A stretch of DNA of 9,065 nucleotides from Candidatus Rokuibacteriota bacterium (GTDB lineage: Bacteria; Methylomirabilota; Methylomirabilia; Rokubacteriales; CSP1-6), in contig JACORX010000092.1 in NCBI GenBank assembly GCA_016179165.1, positions 1-9,065 of the forward strand, given 5' to 3'. Of this stretch, positions 6,203 through 9,065 are shown one piece after another. Position 1 is the first letter of the stretch. The number at the start of each line of letters is the position of its first letter. The notes below the pieces were generated by a model. That model ran no database searches and was not told the origin of the DNA. It saw nothing but the letters and a program-made list of their open reading frames with translations. Position numbers and translations under genes: made by a program.

Positions 6203-7516
6203 TCACGTCAGCCGGGGCAGCCAGGTACTCAGGACAGGGAAGAGGATCAGGATGACGAGCACGATGAGCATCATGACCATGAACGGCAGGGTCCCCGCGA
6301 AGATCTCCTCCAGCGACGCCGCGTCGCCGAGGATGGCCTTCATGGCGAAGACCACCATCCCGAACGGCGGCGTGATGAGACCGATCTCGACGGCCACCAC
6401 GCTCACCACTCCGAACCAGATCACGTCGAAACCGAGCGTCCGCACGACCGGCAGCATCAGCGGGATCGAGACGAGCATGATCGAGGTAGAGTCCAGGATG
6501 GTGCCGAGCGCGAGGAAGACCAGCATGAACACCGCGATCACCACGTGCGCGGGCAGCTCCAGCCCGATCACCGTCTGGCTGAACCGCGACGTCAGGCCTG
6601 TGAGCGTCAACATCCGCGAGTACATGGACGCGGCGATCAGGAGAAAGAAGATGGCGGCGGTGGCGTGGCCCGTCTCGAGGAGCGTCTCCCACAGCCGGCG
6701 GAGCGTGAGCTGGCGCTTGAGCACCGCCAGCAGGAGTGCGCCGAAGGCGCCCATGGCGCCCGCCTCGGTGGGGGTGAAGAGCCCGCCGTAGATGCCGCCC
6801 AGCACCAGCGCGATCAGTGAGGCGGTCGGCCAGAGCCGGACGAGCATCCGCAGCCGGTCCGCGCGCCCTGCGCGCGCCATCGCGCGCTCCCCTCCCACCA
6901 GGCGCGGGTTCCGGGAGACCATGGCGTAGATACCGGCAGAGTAGACGGCGGTCAGCACCAACCCCGGCACGATCCCTGCGAGGAAGAGCTTGCCGATGGA
7001 CTCCTCCGCCAGGATCCCGTAGATGATGAAGAGGACGCTCGGCGGGATCAGCATGCCGAGCACCGAGCTGCCCCCCACCGTCCCGAGTGCGAACTTCTTC
7101 CCGTAGCCGAGCCGTAGCATCTCGGGCAGGGCGACCTTGCTGAAGATGGCCGCCGACGCCACGCTCACGCCGGTGATCGCCGCGAAGACGGCGTTGGCCA
7201 GCACGGTGGCGATGGCGAGGCGCCCGCGCACGCGGGGCATCAGCACGTTGGCGGCGTCGTAGAGGTCGCCGGTGACCCCGGACACCGCGGAGAGGAGGCC
7301 CATGAGCACGAACAGCGGGAGCACGCCGAACACGTAGTCGGAGACCGCCCCGAAGGCCGCGATCCCGAGGAGCTTGAGCGCGACGGCAAAGCTGCCCTTG
7401 ACCCACCAGACGCCGAGGAACGAGAGCGCGCCGAGGGCGACGCCCACGTGGACGCTGAGCAGGATGGTGGCCACGAGGGACCCCACCATGACGACGCCGA
7501 TCAGGCTCGAGTCCAC
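6203..7516 (-). CDS. dctM: TRAP transporter large permease subunit (DctM family)
   Basis: This 437-residue, highly hydrophobic inner-membrane protein has about 12-13 predicted membrane segments and forms the Na+-coupled translocation channel of a TRAP transporter. Family landmarks are GGSSVLGMLIPPSVLFIIYG (148-167), SIGKLFLAGIVPGL (173-186), GGIYGGLFTPTEAGAMGAFG (240-259) and TPPFGMVVFAMKAI (382-395). The length is normal for DctM. The start is GTG at 7514-7516, preceded by GGGAAGGATCCG (a good AAGGA site). It overlaps the 3' end of dctQ by 16 bp, the usual coupling for the two membrane subunits, and is followed 58 bp later by dctP. The transporter set Q-M-P is therefore complete in the window. 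Nothing in the permease points to a particular substrate. Confidence 0.97.
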   Translation of the reverse strand: MDSSLIGVVMVGSLVATILLSVHVGVALGALSFLGVWWVKGSFAVALKLLGIAAFGAVSDYVFGVLPLFVLMGLLSAVSGVTGDLYDAANVLMPRVRGRLAIATVLANAVFAAITGVSVASAAIFSKVALPEMLRLGYGKKFALGTVGGSSVLGMLIPPSVLFIIYGILAEESIGKLFLAGIVPGLVLTAVYSAGIYAMVSRNPRLVGGERAMARAGRADRLRMLVRLWPTASLIALVLGGIYGGLFTPTEAGAMGAFGALLLAVLKRQLTLRRLWETLLETGHATAAIFFLLIAASMYSRMLTLTGLTSRFSQTVIGLELPAHVVIAVFMLVFLALGTILDSTSIMLVSIPLMLPVVRTLGFDVIWFGVVSVVAVEIGLITPPFGMVVFAMKAILGDAASLEEIFAGTLPFMVMMLIVLVILILFPVLSTWLPRLT

Positions 7517-8097
7517 CGGATCCTTCCCGCGTGCGACACCAGGCTGCGCAGGTTGCCGAGGGCGAGGCGGGCGAACTGGAGACCGAGGAGCGCCGTCCCG
7601 ACAATGACGATCGTCCGGCTGGGCGCGACCGGCACGCGGAGGGCGCCCTCACCCTCGAACTCGCCGATCCGCCAGCCCCGCACCATGTTGTCCCAGCTCG
7701 ACCACACGATCAGGGCGCAGAGCGCCGCGCCCACCAGGTGCGCGACCAGCGTCAGCGCCTCGCGCAGCCACGGCCGGAGCCGGTCGACAAGGAGCGTCGA
7801 ACGCACGTGGCGGCCGTGGCGGAGGGTGTGGGCCACCTGGAGGAACACGATCCCCACGATCGAGAGCTTGACCAGCTCGGGCGTGCCCTGGATGGAGAGG
7901 TTGACGGCGACACCCGTCAGCCGGAAGATCGCCCCGCTCAAGGCGCGACCGAGAACGTCGCCGACGATCAGGAACATCAGCCCGAGGATCCACGCCGAGC
8001 CGAGGCCGTTGGCGACCTCGGTCGTCCGGTCGAAGGCCCGACGGACGGCGGCGCCCGCCTCAGAGATCAAGTTCGATGTCGTGCAGCAGCGGCTCAC
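7501..8097 (-). CDS. dctQ: TRAP transporter small permease subunit (DctQ family)
   Basis: This inner-membrane protein of up to 198 residues has four hydrophobic segments near residues 31-52, 73-93, 114-137 and 159-182, the DctQ topology. Typical features are R51 after the first segment and the charged HTLRHGRHVR turn after the second. It serves as the scaffold partner of DctM. The start is uncertain. GTG at 8097 gives the longest frame but overlaps the hydantoinase-B gene by 38 bp, and its GGAG is only one base away. A TTG at 8070 with an 11-bp overlap is an alternative. The first ATG (codon 42) would cut into the first membrane segment and is unlikely. The stop overlaps the dctM start by 16 bp. 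Sequence similarity is weak in this family, so the call rests on topology and position. Confidence 0.85.
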   Translation of the reverse strand: MSRCCTTSNLISEAGAAVRRAFDRTTEVANGLGSAWILGLMFLIVGDVLGRALSGAIFRLTGVAVNLSIQGTPELVKLSIVGIVFLQVAHTLRHGRHVRSTLLVDRLRPWLREALTLVAHLVGAALCALIVWSSWDNMVRGWRIGEFEGEGALRVPVAPSRTIVIVGTALLGLQFARLALGNLRSLVSHAGRIRWTRA

Positions 8098-9065
8098 TCT
8101 CCACCGCCACCTCGTTCTCGACGAGCCTGCCGCAGCCTGGACAGAAGAACTGCCGGAAGATCACGCGGTCGTCGATGAAGCGGCCCGGCTCACCGACGAG
8201 CGGGTTCGAGCGCTCGATCGGGTGCTCCTCCCGGATGCAGCCGGCCTTGTAGTTCTCGCGCAGGTCGCCCAGCCAGACGCCGCACGTCGCGCACGCCAGA
8301 AAGCGGCCGCGCGCGTCCGCCTTCGCCACCAGCGCGTCGGTGACAGCCAGGAGGGTGTCTCCGTCCCGCCGTGCCGCGGGACGTCCGTGGCGCGCGACGC
8401 GCGCGCGGCGGACCTCTTCCCGGAGCGCGCGCGAGGTCGCGAGGTCTGCCCGGAGCGTCGACGGATCGACCACGACGCCGTAGATCGCGCGGGCGCTCTC
8501 GACCGTCACCGCCAGGTCCTCGACGTCCTTCTCGACCAGTGCCGGATCCCGCGCCATCGGATCGCCGAACCCGCCGCCTCCGCACCACCAGACGGCGTAG
8601 ACGTCGCGCGGCATCTGCGCGAAATTCTCCTGGCGCAGGCCGAGCGTCACGCGCTCGCCGGCGATCTCTCCGGCGTCCTCGGGCATGCGCGCGCGCGCGA
8701 AACGGTCCAGGATGTCACTGTCCCGGACGAAGAGGTAGCCGTTGGTCGTCGAGGGGTAACCGCCCATCATCCCGATCGAGGTGGGGATGGCGCACCCCGA
8801 GGCGAGGGTGTCGTGGGTGATCTGGTCGGTCCCGTGGGGGACGAAGCAGCTCACGCCCGACAGCCCGCCCCGGTACTTCCCGGCGCCGCCGGAGTCGGTC
8901 AGCTCCCGCCGGTACAGGAACAGGAGCGGGAAGCTCTGCTCCGTGTGCTCGATGTTCGGCATCTTGCAGATCGGCGTGCGCGCCTGGCCCCCGGTGGAGA
9001 TGCCGTCGCCGGTCGAGAAGGCGCCGATGGCGCCGCAGATCGGGTCGATGAGCACGTAGCCGTAC
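8060..9065 (-). CDS. hydantoinase B/acetone-carboxylase-type subunit with C-terminal acetone-carboxylase-gamma-like domain (5' part missing)
   Basis: The gene enters from the right edge; about 334 C-terminal residues are visible, opening YGYVLIDPI. Numbering from the V at 9055, residues 1-195 are the C-terminal half of a HyuB/oxoprolinase-B domain. Landmarks are GAFSTGDGISTGGQ (11-24), TDSGGAGKYRGGLSG (53-67), GGGGFGDPMARDP (159-171) and a terminal SARAIYGVVVDP. From about 240 to the end a second domain resembles the acetone carboxylase gamma subunit: CATC (C255, C258), an NYK block (268-270), FFCPGCG (C305, C308) and a terminal P-x-x-HD. The two CxxC pairs look like a zinc site. HyuB-type subunits work with HyuA-type ATP-dependent partners in hydantoin/oxoproline hydrolysis or ketone carboxylation. 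The gamma-like tail favours a carboxylase of the acetone/acetophenone type. The ATPase partner is presumably beyond the right edge. The TGA at 8060-8062 overlaps the dctQ frame, placing it in one operon with the TRAP transporter. Confidence 0.9.
   Translation of the reverse strand, partial: YGYVLIDPICGAIGAFSTGDGISTGGQARTPICKMPNIEHTEQSFPLLFLYRRELTDSGGAGKYRGGLSGVSCFVPHGTDQITHDTLASGCAIPTSIGMMGGYPSTTNGYLFVRDSDILDRFARARMPEDAGEIAGERVTLGLRQENFAQMPRDVYAVWWCGGGGFGDPMARDPALVEKDVEDLAVTVESARAIYGVVVDPSTLRADLATSRALREEVRRARVARHGRPAARRDGDTLLAVTDALVAKADARGRFLACATCGVWLGDLRENYKAGCIREEHPIERSNPLVGEPGRFIDDRVIFRQFFCPGCGRLVENEVAVESEPLLHDIELDL

Noticed and set aside
4339..6255. Long plus-strand open frame (638 codons) spanning the ligase 3' half and all of dctP antisense
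   Set aside because: It is composed of Ser/Arg/Pro-rich then His/Leu/Val-rich shadow sequence and lies out of frame with two well-supported genes. Long antisense frames are expected at this GC content.
8687..8699. Alternating GC run (13 bases, potential Z-DNA)
   Set aside because: It lies in coding sequence and encodes a normal Ala-Arg stretch; it is explained by codon choice in high-GC DNA.

Overview
The window is a high-GC, densely coding stretch of bacterial chromosome. It looks like a catabolic/accessory region of a soil or sediment heterotroph. A Bug-type (TctC-like) binding protein, a TRAP transporter, an amidohydrolase, a CoA ligase and a hydantoinase-B/acetone-carboxylase-type subunit together are typical of Betaproteobacteria, Alphaproteobacteria or Rokubacteria/Methylomirabilota-like lineages. 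There is no taxonomic marker, so the lineage is inference only. I see no rRNA, tRNA, CRISPR, IS element or integration site.

Layout, read by transcription unit. (A) A minus-strand unit runs from about 2487 down to the left edge: a Bug/TctC tricarboxylate-type periplasmic binding protein (1522-2487), an ACMSD-like metal-dependent amidohydrolase/decarboxylase (524-1522), a small single-domain cupin (66-446), and the first 23 codons of an enoyl-CoA hydratase/isomerase (1-69). Junctions are tight: a 1-bp TAG/GTG overlap, then a 77-bp gap, then a 4-bp ATGA overlap. (B) A divergent plus-strand pair comes next: an SDR oxidoreductase (2740-3504) and an acyl/aryl-CoA ligase (3501-5099), coupled by ATGA. 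The 252-bp region 2488-2739 separates A and B and must hold both promoters; it contains an imperfect inverted repeat. (C) A minus-strand unit enters from the right edge: the C-terminal part of a hydantoinase B/acetone-carboxylase-type subunit fused to a gamma-like zinc-finger domain (8060-9065), then TRAP DctQ (7501-8097), DctM (6203-7516) and DctP (5068-6144). DctP runs convergently into the 3' end of the CoA ligase with a 32-bp overlap.

Together the genes suggest import of one or more organic acids or aromatic/keto compounds by two solute-receptor systems. Uptake would be followed by (de)carboxylation, CoA activation by the ligase, and beta-oxidation-like steps by the enoyl-CoA hydratase and SDR. 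The substrate cannot be read from the sequence. The most noteworthy points are the hydantoinase-B to acetone-carboxylase-gamma-like fusion in one operon with a TRAP transporter; an ACMSD-type active site at conserved spacing outside any visible tryptophan/kynurenine context; a TRAP receptor that appears to lack the usual carboxylate-binding arginine; and the overlapping, tail-extended 3' end of the CoA ligase. These are variants of known families. I see no evidence for a wholly new class of system.
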